Source: Candidatus Zhuqueibacterota bacterium (GTDB taxonomy: Bacteria > Zhuqueibacterota > Zhuqueibacteria > Zhuqueibacterales > Zhuqueibacteraceae). From it: a stretch of 64,000 bases of DNA. Where the stretch lies: NCBI GenBank assembly GCA_022616415.1, contig JAKEEU010000056.1:96837-160836 (forward strand), in the 5' to 3' direction. Below the pieces are notes generated by a model. It was not told the origin of the DNA. It made no database searches and saw nothing but the letters and a program-made list of their open reading frames with translations. Made by a program: the position numbers and the translations under genes. Positions 33,606 to 42,428 of the stretch are shown here, in pieces (positions within the stretch are counted from its first letter, which is position 1; every line of letters begins with the position of its first letter).

Positions 33606-34643
33606 ATGAATTCTTTGAAAACTCGCTTTCTCGTTGCTATCATCGCGGCGGGCATTCTCTGCGCTTGCGCCTCGCATGCGCAGAAAGTGGGCAGCACTTC
33701 AATGCAGTTTTTGAAAGTGATGCCCTCCGCGCGTGCCACCGCTCTTGGTGAAGCTTATGCCGTGTGGGCAACCGGTGCAGAAGCGATCTTCTGGAATCCT
33801 GCCGGCCTCGCGAGACTCGACAACATGGAATTTTCCACGACCTACATTAACTGGCTGTTCGATGCACAACAGGGCGCACTCGCTTATGCGCTTGCGATTC
33901 GAGGGTTCGGCGCCCTCGGCGTTCAGGTCCAGTATGTTGATTTCGGCGAGTTCGAGGAAACCACCAATGAACGCCCTTATATCAATGATCCCGACCGTGC
34001 GGGGTTGACCGGAAGAACATTTAGCCCATTTAGCTATCTCGTCGGAATATCGTACGCACGCGATCTGACCGACAAGTTTTCAGTGGGTCTCGGCATGAAA
34101 TACGCGCACGAATCATTGTTTGATGGTCAAAAGTTAAGGGCCCAAGTGAGACAGGGTGTATTTGAAGAAGTCGATACGTGGGCGAACGGCTTGCTGTTCG
34201 ATTTCGGCATTCGCTACAACACCGGTTATCGCTCGATTCATATCGGCTCTTCGGTGCAAAATTTCGGCGCGGACGTGAAATATGCCAAAGAGTCGAATCC
34301 CGTTCCGCTGCTGTTTCGATTCGGCATCGGCGCTGATCTCATCGGGCCTGACGGGCTTTTGCGTCCTGGCAGCGAAGAGAGCCGATTGAGCATGGCGTTT
34401 GATATATTCCATCCCAACGATTACGCGCAGCAAATACACGTCGGGGCGGAATATGAGTTTGCAAATTCGTTCGCCTTACGAGGCGGGTATAAATTCAATT
34501 ACGATTTTGACGGGTTAACCCTCGGCGGCGGCATCAAACACGCGCTTGAGGGTGTCCGGCTGTCGGCAGATTATAGTTATGGCGCCATGGGTACCTATCT
34601 CGGAAATGTTCAGCGGATTAGTTTAGGAATTGCGCTGCCATGA
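33606..34643 (+). CDS. PorV/PorQ-family outer-membrane barrel protein
   Basis: Outer-membrane beta-barrel of about 345 residues. Signal peptide ending ASHAQ, then the family start VGSTSMQFLKVMPSARATALGEAYAVWATGAEAIFWNPAGLA, followed by amphipathic strands and a C-terminal ISLGIALP. PorV shuttles type IX substrates and PorQ-like relatives are common in FCB genomes; the gene's place after a sorted secreted protein suggests export or anchoring of that cargo. ATG 33606 starts the signal peptide; an upstream TTG at 33576 falls in a repeat arm. Its stop overlaps the next start as ATGA. Confidence 0.85.
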   Translation: MNSLKTRFLVAIIAAGILCACASHAQKVGSTSMQFLKVMPSARATALGEAYAVWATGAEAIFWNPAGLARLDNMEFSTTYINWLFDAQQGALAYALAIRGFGALGVQVQYVDFGEFEETTNERPYINDPDRAGLTGRTFSPFSYLVGISYARDLTDKFSVGLGMKYAHESLFDGQKLRAQVRQGVFEEVDTWANGLLFDFGIRYNTGYRSIHIGSSVQNFGADVKYAKESNPVPLLFRFGIGADLIGPDGLLRPGSEESRLSMAFDIFHPNDYAQQIHVGAEYEFANSFALRGGYKFNYDFDGLTLGGGIKHALEGVRLSADYSYGAMGTYLGNVQRISLGIALP

Positions 34644-36274
34644 AAAAATCAATGTTCAAGAAATTCACTGCTTCCCTCAAAAGCAAAAGCTTTCACGCAA
34701 AGACGCGAAGACGCAAAGAATATGCAAAGTCTTTTCTTTGCGATACCTTTGCGACTCTGCGGCTTTGCGTGATGCTTTTTCTTTTTGGTTCCAGTTCGTC
34801 CGGCTTGCGCGTTATACTGAGAATTCTGAACTTGCTTGTCATTTCGATTCTTTTTGCACAGTCGCTCTTCGCGCAGGGATACGGCGGCCCGCTGACGTTT
34901 CAGGGACTTAACCGCTATGCGTTGCATTCTGCCGCGGCAAGAGCTATGGGCGGCGTTACGATTGGCGTCAGGCAAGATATTGGATTGATGTTTCAGAATC
35001 CCGCGGCGCTGCAATCGCTGCAAGGGATGCAAGTATCGCTTGGCGGATTGCAGTTATCGCAAGACGCAAAACAAGAACAAAATTACGCACCGGTGCGATA
35101 TTATCCGAATCTCAGTCTGCTTTTGGAAGGGCTGACGGCGCAAATTCCGAATCCGGACACGACGCTTTTCGGGTTCACCGCGCAGGACACTGTGCAAAGA
35201 CCGTTCGACAACATCGATCCAAACTGGTCACGCTCGAAGAATCACAGCACGTCGCTGCAAGCGCTACTCGCAGTGCCGCTATCGTTGGGAAATGTCAAAG
35301 TCGTTGCGGGAATAGGTGCCGTCGAATACGCCGACTTGAATCACTATTATCAGAATAACAATGTGCTTTCTCCCGCCATCCTGTCGCAGCGCCCGCTTCC
35401 GACATTCCGCCCGACGGATGATAATCCCATAAATGTGGACTGGTCGCAAACGGTTCGTTCCCGCGAGGGTTCAATCCAAGGTTATGGGATCGCCTTGGCA
35501 GGAAGTGTTGGCAGCCTTTCCATCGGCTTGAGCGGTTTGGTTTTGGATGGCAGCAGCGATGATTATGAACAAGAGATTGCACGGGGAAGACTCACGTTTT
35601 TCTCGAACGCTTTCCGGGCAGATTCGGCATACGGCAGAATGACAAAAACCGGTACGTCGGATTTCAGTGGCCGGGAGTTTACTCTGAGCAGTATCCTCAC
35701 CGGCCGTTATGTAAGTGTTGGATTTTCGGTCAAACCGCCGGCAACGATTACCCGCAAATACACGACGCAAGTTGAAACGGAGGCGACGGGTACGCCTTCG
35801 CTTTCTACGTTTCAGGGCGAAGATAAATTGAAGCTGCCATGGCGCGGGACGCTCGGTCTCTCCCTTGCCCCAAGGGAAAATCTGATGCTGGGTCTTGAGT
35901 ACGAGTTCCGTCCCTACGAAGCTGCCCGGTATATCGATTCCGAGGACGCGGAAACCTCTCCATGGCTTTCGGCTTCACTCTTTCGGGTAGGCGCCGAATA
36001 TCGGGTCGCGACGTGGCTGGCGCTGCGCGGCGGCATGAGGGGAGATGCGGAAATTTTCCAACCGGAAGGAAATTATATCGACGGCGAACCGGTGACGTAT
36101 ACGGTTTATTCTGCCGGACTCGGCGTATTTTATTCAGGCCTGCGTTTGAACGTGACTTATGAAAACGCGTTGATGAAATATCAGGATATATGGGCAAGCG
36201 CGATCAGCAAGAACAGTGAACGGCGTCATGTGGTGGTTGCGCAACTGTCATACGAAATATCTAGGAGACATTAA
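34640..36274 (+). CDS. Outer-membrane porin-like protein with repeat-derived N-terminus
   Basis: A 544-residue barrel protein related to the PorV/OmpP1-type family (RYALHSAAARAMGGVTIGVRQDIGLMFQNPAALQSL). The normal signal peptide seems to be ILRILNLLVISILFAQSLFAQ (about residues 59-79). Residues about 19-45 are encoded by a 37-base-arm inverted repeat inserted at 34693-34772, so the annotated N-terminus is abnormal. ATG 34640 is coupled to the previous stop; an ATG at the distal edge of the element (34771, just before LFLFGSSSSG) may now be the functional start. Barrel strands continue to the C-terminus. Substrate unknown; pectin oligosaccharide uptake or cargo anchoring are both possible. 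Confidence 0.8.
   Translation: MKKSMFKKFTASLKSKSFHAKTRRRKEYAKSFLCDTFATLRLCVMLFLFGSSSSGLRVILRILNLLVISILFAQSLFAQGYGGPLTFQGLNRYALHSAAARAMGGVTIGVRQDIGLMFQNPAALQSLQGMQVSLGGLQLSQDAKQEQNYAPVRYYPNLSLLLEGLTAQIPNPDTTLFGFTAQDTVQRPFDNIDPNWSRSKNHSTSLQALLAVPLSLGNVKVVAGIGAVEYADLNHYYQNNNVLSPAILSQRPLPTFRPTDDNPINVDWSQTVRSREGSIQGYGIALAGSVGSLSIGLSGLVLDGSSDDYEQEIARGRLTFFSNAFRADSAYGRMTKTGTSDFSGREFTLSSILTGRYVSVGFSVKPPATITRKYTTQVETEATGTPSLSTFQGEDKLKLPWRGTLGLSLAPRENLMLGLEYEFRPYEAARYIDSEDAETSPWLSASLFRVGAEYRVATWLALRGGMRGDAEIFQPEGNYIDGEPVTYTVYSAGLGVFYSGLRLNVTYENALMKYQDIWASAISKNSERRHVVVAQLSYEISRRH
34693..34772. repeat. CGCAAAG-family inverted repeat inserted in coding sequence
   Basis: Left arm 34693-34729 and right arm 34736-34772, each 37 bases, agree at about 28 positions when one is inverted; loop of six bases. 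The outer end is TCACGCAAAG. A related half-element occurs at 42332-42370. Confidence 0.85.
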
Positions 36275-36319
36275 AAAAAATATAATCATCTCACCTCAAC
36301 TTATGAAAGGAGGCACATC

Positions 36320-38578
36320 ATGAAAAAAATTGGTACGATGATGTCCGCTCTTGCTCTCGTGCTGATTTTATCTTCGTCTCTCATGGCCCAGTCGGTAGGC
36401 GATTACCGCACGCGCGCGAGCGGCGACTGGAGCATGGCCCAGATCTGGCAGCGGTTTAATGGCACGTCATGGGTAAACGTCGGCACGCCGCCCACAGGAG
36501 CTGAAACCATCACGGTGCTAAGCGCTGATTCGGTATTCGTCAACGTTGCGGTTTCCATTACCGGTACGCTCGTCAATCAGGGGATTGTCGAACCAAAAGA
36601 CAGTCTCACCGTCACCATTGCCAACGGCGGGACTTACCAGCATGATCGGGATGGTGGAAGTATTCCGCTATCTATATGGGCAGAGGGCTCGACCATGCTG
36701 ATCACAGGTGTTACCGGAGTCGCTCCTGAAGACAGAGATCAAGATTATTACAACCTCACTTTCAATACGCCCGGCCTAGGGCCAAACCTCAACATGAACC
36801 TGAACGGCAATACCATTGGCGGTGATGTAAGAGTCATCGATACCGGATCGGCACGATGGTACCTGACGTCGGCATCCGCCGACAGTACCAGAATTGTCAC
36901 GATTATGGGCGACGTTATCGTTGAGGGCGGGGCGTTCTCGGTACAAGGAACAGGCAACGCCCGAACGACTTTCATTGTCCATCATTATGGCAATATCGTG
37001 GTAACGGGTGGTAGCTTCGCCATTTCCAGAGGATCACAAGGTAGTGGTTCCGGTACGACGACCTGGTATTTGCATGAAGGGAATTTCTCGATGTCGAATG
37101 CGGAGACGCGAAATTCCAATACGGCTCCGGGTAATGCAAAGTTTGTCTTTACAAAGAATGGAACGCAGCAGTTAACCTTTGAGAATGTAACTTATGGTGG
37201 CGGTAATGTACTTCATTTTGAAGTTGCTGATTCCACCACTCTCCAATTGCCCCAGGATTTTGCATTCAATGGCATTGTTATCAACCGCGGCGCGATTGAT
37301 CCGCTCGGCACAGTGACATTTACGAATGGCGCGGTTTACGAACATGCCCGCGACGGCGGCAGCGTACCCTCCGCTGTCTGGGAACAAGGTTCAACGGCTT
37401 TGTTTACCGGTATCATCAACAACGCGCCCGGTAACAGAGGGCAGGACTATTACAACCTCACACTCAATACTCAAGGTCTAAGTACGAATCGTGATTTGAG
37501 TTTGCAAGGCCACACCGTTGGCGGAGATATTACGGTAATTAGCACGGGTTCCGTTCGCTGGCAAATGGTTGGCGGATCATCCGGAACCGTCACAATTATG
37601 GGTGACGTCATCGTCCAAGATGGCCAATTTACGACTCAGGGCACAAGTAGCACTACAGACGTCGTGGTCGATCATTATGGTGACGTTGTCGTCAGCGGTG
37701 GAAACTTTTCCATTGCCAGAGGTACGCAGGGGAATGGCTTAGGCTCCACACGTTGGTATCTCCACGAGGGGAATTTTTCGATGGCAAATGCCACCACCCA
37801 AAACTCCAATCCGACGAATGCGTGGTTTGTGTTTGACAAGCAAGGCACACAGACTCTGACGTTGGGCGCAGGAAATACGTTGACCGCTCTTCCGATAGAA
37901 GTGAAAAGCGGCACGACACTCGACGTGGGAGCCAGCGTGCTTGCCGGCAGTGGCATCTTTACATTGAATGAAGGCGCGACCTTGATGACTGCGCTGGCCG
38001 GGGGCATAGATGAAGTTTTTAACACGGTCACGGGTACCGTAACTCTTGCAGAGGGGGCCAGCTACGGTTTTAACGGCACAACTGCTCAAGTTACAAGTTC
38101 TCGCATGCCGACGACCGTAACTGATCTGCTCAGCAATAACCCCGCTGGGCTAACACTGTCACAGGCAACGACCATTAACGGTAGGCTGCGACTCATGGCC
38201 GGCGTATTCGACAATACGATACCGTTCACGCTGGGACCGAACGGATCGATTTCGTACGAAGGAGGAAGTCTCAAGTTTATGGTCTCGGTTGATGAGCAAT
38301 CGCCGAAAACCCCGACGGAGTTTGCGCTGTTCCAAAACTATCCGAACCCCTTCAATCCGTCGACGATGATCCGTTATCACTTGCCGAAGCGGACCCACGT
38401 TACGTTGAAGATTCATGATGTCATGGGTCGCGAAGTAGCGGAGTTGGTTAACGGTGAACAAGATGCCGGTGCTTACGACATCGTATGGGACGCCCAAGGG
38501 CTGACCAGCGGTGTGTATTATTACCGGATTTCGGCAGGGGATTTCACCTCGGTGCAGAAACTCATCTTGATGAAATAA
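36320..38578 (+). CDS. Secreted two-repeat beta-solenoid protein with T9SS-type sorting domain
   Basis: A 752-residue surface protein. Signal peptide ending SSSLMAQ; two long internal repeats of about 200 residues (about 92-300 and 325-520) that share GSVP/GSIP, DYYNLT, WYLHEGNFSM and GDV-type turns, pointing to a beta-solenoid; then a sorting domain with NYPNPFNPSTMIRYHLP and SGVYYYRISAG. AAAGGAGG precedes ATG 36320. Biochemical role unknown; the solenoid could bind a polysaccharide or form a surface fibre. It lies between the porin-like genes and the PL9 lyase. Confidence 0.85.
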   Translation: MKKIGTMMSALALVLILSSSLMAQSVGDYRTRASGDWSMAQIWQRFNGTSWVNVGTPPTGAETITVLSADSVFVNVAVSITGTLVNQGIVEPKDSLTVTIANGGTYQHDRDGGSIPLSIWAEGSTMLITGVTGVAPEDRDQDYYNLTFNTPGLGPNLNMNLNGNTIGGDVRVIDTGSARWYLTSASADSTRIVTIMGDVIVEGGAFSVQGTGNARTTFIVHHYGNIVVTGGSFAISRGSQGSGSGTTTWYLHEGNFSMSNAETRNSNTAPGNAKFVFTKNGTQQLTFENVTYGGGNVLHFEVADSTTLQLPQDFAFNGIVINRGAIDPLGTVTFTNGAVYEHARDGGSVPSAVWEQGSTALFTGIINNAPGNRGQDYYNLTLNTQGLSTNRDLSLQGHTVGGDITVISTGSVRWQMVGGSSGTVTIMGDVIVQDGQFTTQGTSSTTDVVVDHYGDVVVSGGNFSIARGTQGNGLGSTRWYLHEGNFSMANATTQNSNPTNAWFVFDKQGTQTLTLGAGNTLTALPIEVKSGTTLDVGASVLAGSGIFTLNEGATLMTALAGGIDEVFNTVTGTVTLAEGASYGFNGTTAQVTSSRMPTTVTDLLSNNPAGLTLSQATTINGRLRLMAGVFDNTIPFTLGPNGSISYEGGSLKFMVSVDEQSPKTPTEFALFQNYPNPFNPSTMIRYHLPKRTHVTLKIHDVMGREVAELVNGEQDAGAYDIVWDAQGLTSGVYYYRISAGDFTSVQKLILMK

Positions 38579-38615
38579 GAGCTGCGCCCCGTTAGATAAA
38601 ATGGCCTTCTTGATT

Positions 38616-38646
38616 ACTGGCCGGTCACTTGGAGTGACCGGCCAGT
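38616..38646. terminator. Perfect 14-bp hairpin downstream of solenoid gene
   Basis: ACTGGCCGGTCACT (38616-38629), loop TGG, AGTGACCGGCCAGT (38633-38646). Very stable; no T-run follows, so it may be a factor-dependent terminator or mRNA 3'-end stabiliser. The PL9 gene starts 25 bases later. Confidence 0.6.
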
Positions 38647-38670
38647 TGAAATGACCAGAGTTTCTATTGA

Positions 38671-40194
38671 ATGAAAAAAACCTTTTTCTACATCGTTTCA
38701 TTTTTTGTGCCGGTGATGCCGCTTTTGGCGCAAAAATACGTTGCAACTGATGGCAGCGACACGAATCCCGGAACTTTTGACCAACCGTTCGGGACCATTA
38801 CCAAGGCCATCTCCGTCGCGGTTCCAGGCGATACGATTTATGTACGCGGCGGCACGTACGCGCTGACGAATACGATAAGCATCAACGCCTCGAAAAGCGG
38901 CTCCGACAGTCTGAGGTATTTTTTATTCGCTTACGTCGGCGAAAGGCCGCTGCTGGATTTTTCCGCTTCTGCAATGGGGCGAAAAGGCATTAACCTGAGT
39001 GGGAGCTATTGGTACATCAAAGGCTTTGATGTCAAAGGTGCGGGTGACAACGGCTTGGAGATTAATGGCGGTTCATATAATATTATTGAATTTTGTTCTT
39101 TTTTTGAAAATAGAGATAGCGGCGTGCAACTGCGCAACGGCGCCTCGAACAACCGCATTATCAACTGCGATTCGTACTATAATGCCGATCCACCGGATTA
39201 TGGCGACGCTGACGGCTTCGCGCCTAAACTCGAGGTGGGAACCAGCAACTATTTTTACGGCTGCCGCGCGTGGGGAAATTGCGACGACGGTTGGGACGGC
39301 TACCTGCGCGGCGCGAATGACGTGACGACGACTTTGGAGAACTGTTGGACATGGGGTAACGGTTATTTGAAGAATGGCGCCGACCCTGGACCGCAAGCCA
39401 ACGGCAACGGCTTCAAAATGGGCGGCGGTGACAACAGCAACAGCGATCAGTTGATGCATCACTTCATTCTCAAAAACTGTTTGGCATTTGGCAATAAAGT
39501 CAAGGGCTTTGATCAGAACAATAATGTCGGCTCGATGACTTTGCTGAACTGCACCGGTTATAACAACTGGGAAGCCAATTATAGAATTCAGCGCGTGCTT
39601 AATCCCGGGCAAACCTTGACTGTAAAAAACTGTGTCTCATTTAATGGCAACGTTCAATTGGGAAATTTTGCCGTGCAGGAAACCAATAGTTGGCGTTCGC
39701 CATTTGTTGTTACAGCCGATGATTTTTTAAGCCTGGATGCTAATTTAGCTTATGCGCCGCGCCAAGCTGACGGCAGTTTGCCAAAGATTGATTTCATGCA
39801 TCTTTCACCAGCCAGCGATCTGATCGATGCCGGCGTCGATCTCGGCTTTCCTTTCAACGGCAAGGCGCCTGATCTCGGCGCTTTTGAAAGTGATTTTATC
39901 ACTGCCGTCGAAACGGAAAAATTTGCTCCTGCTGAATTCCGGTTGTATCAGAATTATCCGAATCCATTCAATCCGGTAACGATGATTAAATATGAAGTGC
40001 CGAAAAACAGCCGTGTGAAAATCAGTTTGTATGATATACTCGGTCAAGAAGTTATGAACCTGGGTGATGAAGAAAAAGCTGCCGGTCGTTACGAATTACG
40101 ATTCAACGCACAAAGTCTGCCCAGCGGAATTTACTTTTATAAACTCGACGCTGGAAACTTTACGCAAACGAAAAAGATGATTTTGATGAGATGA
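38671..40194 (+). CDS. Pectate lyase PL9 with T9SS-type sorting domain
   Basis: Surface pectate lyase of 507 residues, cutting polygalacturonate by calcium-dependent beta-elimination. The PL9 hallmarks are visible: DGFAPK, then CDDGWDGY (the Asp cluster that holds calcium) and NGNGFKMGGG (the Lys proposed as catalytic base). The fold is a ten-coil parallel beta-helix with Asn ladders. A signal peptide (VPVMPLLAQ) and a C-terminal sorting domain (QNYPNPFNPVTMIKYEVP ... SGIYFYKLDAG) direct it to the cell surface. Together with the PL1 enzyme it should start pectin breakdown. Confidence 0.92.
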   Translation: MKKTFFYIVSFFVPVMPLLAQKYVATDGSDTNPGTFDQPFGTITKAISVAVPGDTIYVRGGTYALTNTISINASKSGSDSLRYFLFAYVGERPLLDFSASAMGRKGINLSGSYWYIKGFDVKGAGDNGLEINGGSYNIIEFCSFFENRDSGVQLRNGASNNRIINCDSYYNADPPDYGDADGFAPKLEVGTSNYFYGCRAWGNCDDGWDGYLRGANDVTTTLENCWTWGNGYLKNGADPGPQANGNGFKMGGGDNSNSDQLMHHFILKNCLAFGNKVKGFDQNNNVGSMTLLNCTGYNNWEANYRIQRVLNPGQTLTVKNCVSFNGNVQLGNFAVQETNSWRSPFVVTADDFLSLDANLAYAPRQADGSLPKIDFMHLSPASDLIDAGVDLGFPFNGKAPDLGAFESDFITAVETEKFAPAEFRLYQNYPNPFNPVTMIKYEVPKNSRVKISLYDILGQEVMNLGDEEKAAGRYELRFNAQSLPSGIYFYKLDAGNFTQTKKMILMR

Positions 40195-40238
40195 CGCCGA
40201 CGTGCGAAGCCAGTCGGTTCGACTGACAGAATGAGGGT

Positions 40239-40607
40239 CTATGGAATGATAGGTAAGCGTCGAATGCGGTATCTGATTTCATCAACCGAGATAATCGCGC
40301 CCTGGCTCAGGGCTGCCGCAGCTTCTTGTAGCACAACGTCAAGCCGTCGATTAACATTGGTAGGTCTTTGATCCAGAAGCCGAAAAATGATAATACTGGG
40401 CAACATAGTGCCTGCTGCGGCTGCGATGTCGCCAAAACCAAGATCAAATGTCAGGATGATACGACCTTCGTTCTCGGCTTTCGCAAAGATGTCATCATCA
40501 GGAAGCCGTTGCAGACCCTCGTCACGCAGGTGTTTGGCATCATGACCTTTGGACTTGAGCCAGTTCATCGTGCTGCCGGCGATTCCCATGTCACCCAGAA
40601 ATCTCAT
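40239..40607 (-). CDS. DUF5615 PIN-like toxin candidate
   Basis: A 122-residue protein of the DUF5615/Mut7-C-like PIN fold: RFLGDMGIAGSTMNWLKSKGHDAKHL near the start and ILTFDLGFGDI with the acidic residues expected at a nuclease site. ATG 40607 overlaps the stop of the DUF433 gene (ATGA), so the two are co-translated. DUF433-DUF5615 pairs are a common type of toxin-antitoxin-like module. The longer frame to 40652 would lie inside the DUF433 gene. Confidence 0.85.
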   Translation of the reverse strand: MRFLGDMGIAGSTMNWLKSKGHDAKHLRDEGLQRLPDDDIFAKAENEGRIILTFDLGFGDIAAAAGTMLPSIIIFRLLDQRPTNVNRRLDVVLQEAAAALSQGAIISVDEIRYRIRRLPIIP

Positions 40608-40834
40608 GCAGTCGCCAGGGCAAAAGGATGCACTTCTTCGCTGGCCAGCCACGCCGCGTACTTTAAAGCTTGGTTGATGTCTTCGGGTTCGAGGTCGGGA
40701 TATTCTGAAAAAATTTCATCCTCCGGCATGCCGTTGGCCACCAAGTTGACAATCAGAGAAACGGGGATGCGCATGCCGCGGATGCAAGCACGACCGCCCA
40801 TGATGTTGTTGTCGAACGTGATGCGATCGAACAT
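40604..40834 (-). CDS. DUF433 antitoxin-like protein
   Basis: A 76-residue protein with the DUF433 pattern ITFDNNIMGGRACIRGMRIPVSLIV and a C-terminal EDEIFSEYPDLEPEDINQAL segment, which folds as a winged helix and probably binds DNA and the partner nuclease. It is the first gene of a two-gene unit on the minus strand, inserted between the PL9 and CE8 genes of the pectin region. Confidence 0.88.
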   Translation of the reverse strand: MFDRITFDNNIMGGRACIRGMRIPVSLIVNLVANGMPEDEIFSEYPDLEPEDINQALKYAAWLASEEVHPFALATA

Positions 40835-40960
40835 AAAGGCCTCTCAATACACAGGAATTATATTTTAAAGCTCGAAGAGTAAAAGCTGGATAAAGTATTC
40901 AAAATCTCTAGTTGAATATAAACAATGTTCGAGCAAAAAACAAGGGACATTTGGAAAGAT

Positions 40961-42190
40961 ATGGCAATGAGAACTAAATTCCTATTTTTAGTTTTGCTCT
41001 ATAGTTCTTTGCCAATTATAGCGAAAGAACGCGCCGATATTATTGTCGCCAAAGATGGCAGCGGCGATTTCACCACCATTCAAGCTGCCATCGATGCGGT
41101 CCCGAAAAACAACCATGCTCTCAAAATCATTCTGATCAAAAACGGCGTCTACGTCGAAAAGCAGATGATCAAAACGAACTTCATCGCCTTGGTTGGCGAA
41201 GATCGCGACAGCACGCGCATTCAATTCTATCAACCTTACAGTTTTGATTCGACGTATGCCGATGGCCGTGCGGTCATTAACATTTTTGCGAATGACATTA
41301 CTCTCGCAAATCTTACAGCAGAGAACACGCAGCCCGAGGTCAATATTCATGGCTTTACCGTACACGGCGACAGTTGCTCGAGAATCATTATTATCAACTG
41401 CAACATTCTCAGCAACGGCGGCGATACGCTGGCGTTGTGGAATCGCGAGACGGGCATGTACTATCACAACACGCTCTATCTCAAGGGCGCGGTGGATTTT
41501 CTTTGCCCGCGAGCATGGTGCTACGCTGAAAATATCGAATTTTTTTGCACACGCAAAACCACGCCGCTCTGGCACGACGGCTCAAAGAATCAAGATCAGA
41601 AATTCGTAGTGAAAAATGCAACTTTCGATGGCGCGACCGAATTCCGACTGGCGCGCAACCATCTCGACGGCGCGTTCTATCTGTTGAATTGCGTGTTCTC
41701 GGAAAAGCTGCTCGACCAACCTTTCTATCGTCCCGAGAGCAGCCTGGCGCCGTACAAATGGGGCCGTCGTGATTATTTTTATAACTGCGTTCGCCCGACG
41801 GGAAATTACGATTGGCACAAGGACAATCTGAACATCGCTCCCGGCTCACCCAAACCGGAAGACATCACACCGGCTTGGACATTTGCCGGCGCTTGGGATC
41901 CGGAAGCGACGCTACCCTCGGTTTTGCCGATGGCCTTTTTGCCCAAACCGGACGATAACGAAACCGGCGTCGCGCTCGCCCCGAAGCTCACTTGGGTTGC
42001 AGGCAGAAATGCGAAGTCGCACCAAATTTATTTTGGCACAAACAATCCGCCCAAATTTGCGAAAGCAGTGACCGAGCCGCATTTCACTCCGGCCAAGCTT
42101 CGCCCCAACACGGTTTATTATTGGCGCGTCGATGAAGTCACAGATGAAAAAGTGATTGAAGGAAAGGTGTGGCAGTTTCGTACTCTTTAG
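40961..42190 (+). CDS. CE8 pectinesterase-like protein with C-terminal Fn3-like domain
   Basis: Secreted parallel beta-helix enzyme expected to remove methyl esters from pectin. The N-terminal KDGSGDFTTIQAAIDAVP is typical of CE8. Both Asp positions are found (GDTLALW and GAVDFL), but the surrounding motifs differ from the usual QDTLY and VDFIFG: here GGDTL and VDFLCP. The distal Arg region reads FYRPESSLAPYKWGRR. The last 80 residues look like a fibronectin-type beta sandwich (YWRVDEV). ATG 40961 follows GGAAAG and starts a signal peptide; the frame is open to 40925. Activity is probable but the altered motifs make it worth testing. Confidence 0.85.
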   Translation: MAMRTKFLFLVLLYSSLPIIAKERADIIVAKDGSGDFTTIQAAIDAVPKNNHALKIILIKNGVYVEKQMIKTNFIALVGEDRDSTRIQFYQPYSFDSTYADGRAVINIFANDITLANLTAENTQPEVNIHGFTVHGDSCSRIIIINCNILSNGGDTLALWNRETGMYYHNTLYLKGAVDFLCPRAWCYAENIEFFCTRKTTPLWHDGSKNQDQKFVVKNATFDGATEFRLARNHLDGAFYLLNCVFSEKLLDQPFYRPESSLAPYKWGRRDYFYNCVRPTGNYDWHKDNLNIAPGSPKPEDITPAWTFAGAWDPEATLPSVLPMAFLPKPDDNETGVALAPKLTWVAGRNAKSHQIYFGTNNPPKFAKAVTEPHFTPAKLRPNTVYYWRVDEVTDEKVIEGKVWQFRTL

Positions 42191-42231
42191 CTTTTTTAAA
42201 CTTGAATCGTTATAAAAAGCAAAGATTTTCT

Positions 42232-42290
42232 AACCACCAAGACACGAAGACACCAAGAAAAAAACTTAGTGTCTTCGTGTCTTAGTGGTT
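42232..42290. repeat. CCAAGACACGAAGACACC inverted repeat
   Basis: Left arm 42232-42257 and right arm 42265-42290, each 26 bases, agree at 24 positions when inverted; loop of seven bases, mostly A. Confidence 0.9.
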
Positions 42291-42331
42291 GCGGCTTGTC
42301 CGTGTTGGGCCATTGCAGAAAAAGCAAAAAC

Positions 42332-42370
42332 TTTCACGCAAAGGCGCAGAGCCGCAAAGATTACGCAAAG
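42332..42370. repeat. CGCAAAG-family half element
   Basis: A single arm carrying CACGCAAAGGCGCAGAG and GCAAAGATTACGCAAAG; corresponds to the left arm of the element at 34693 but without a matching right arm. Confidence 0.75.
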
Positions 42371-42428
42371 AAAAAGCTTTAATCATTTTGCCACAATTAT
42401 TTAGCAACATAAAAACCGAGTTGATCTC

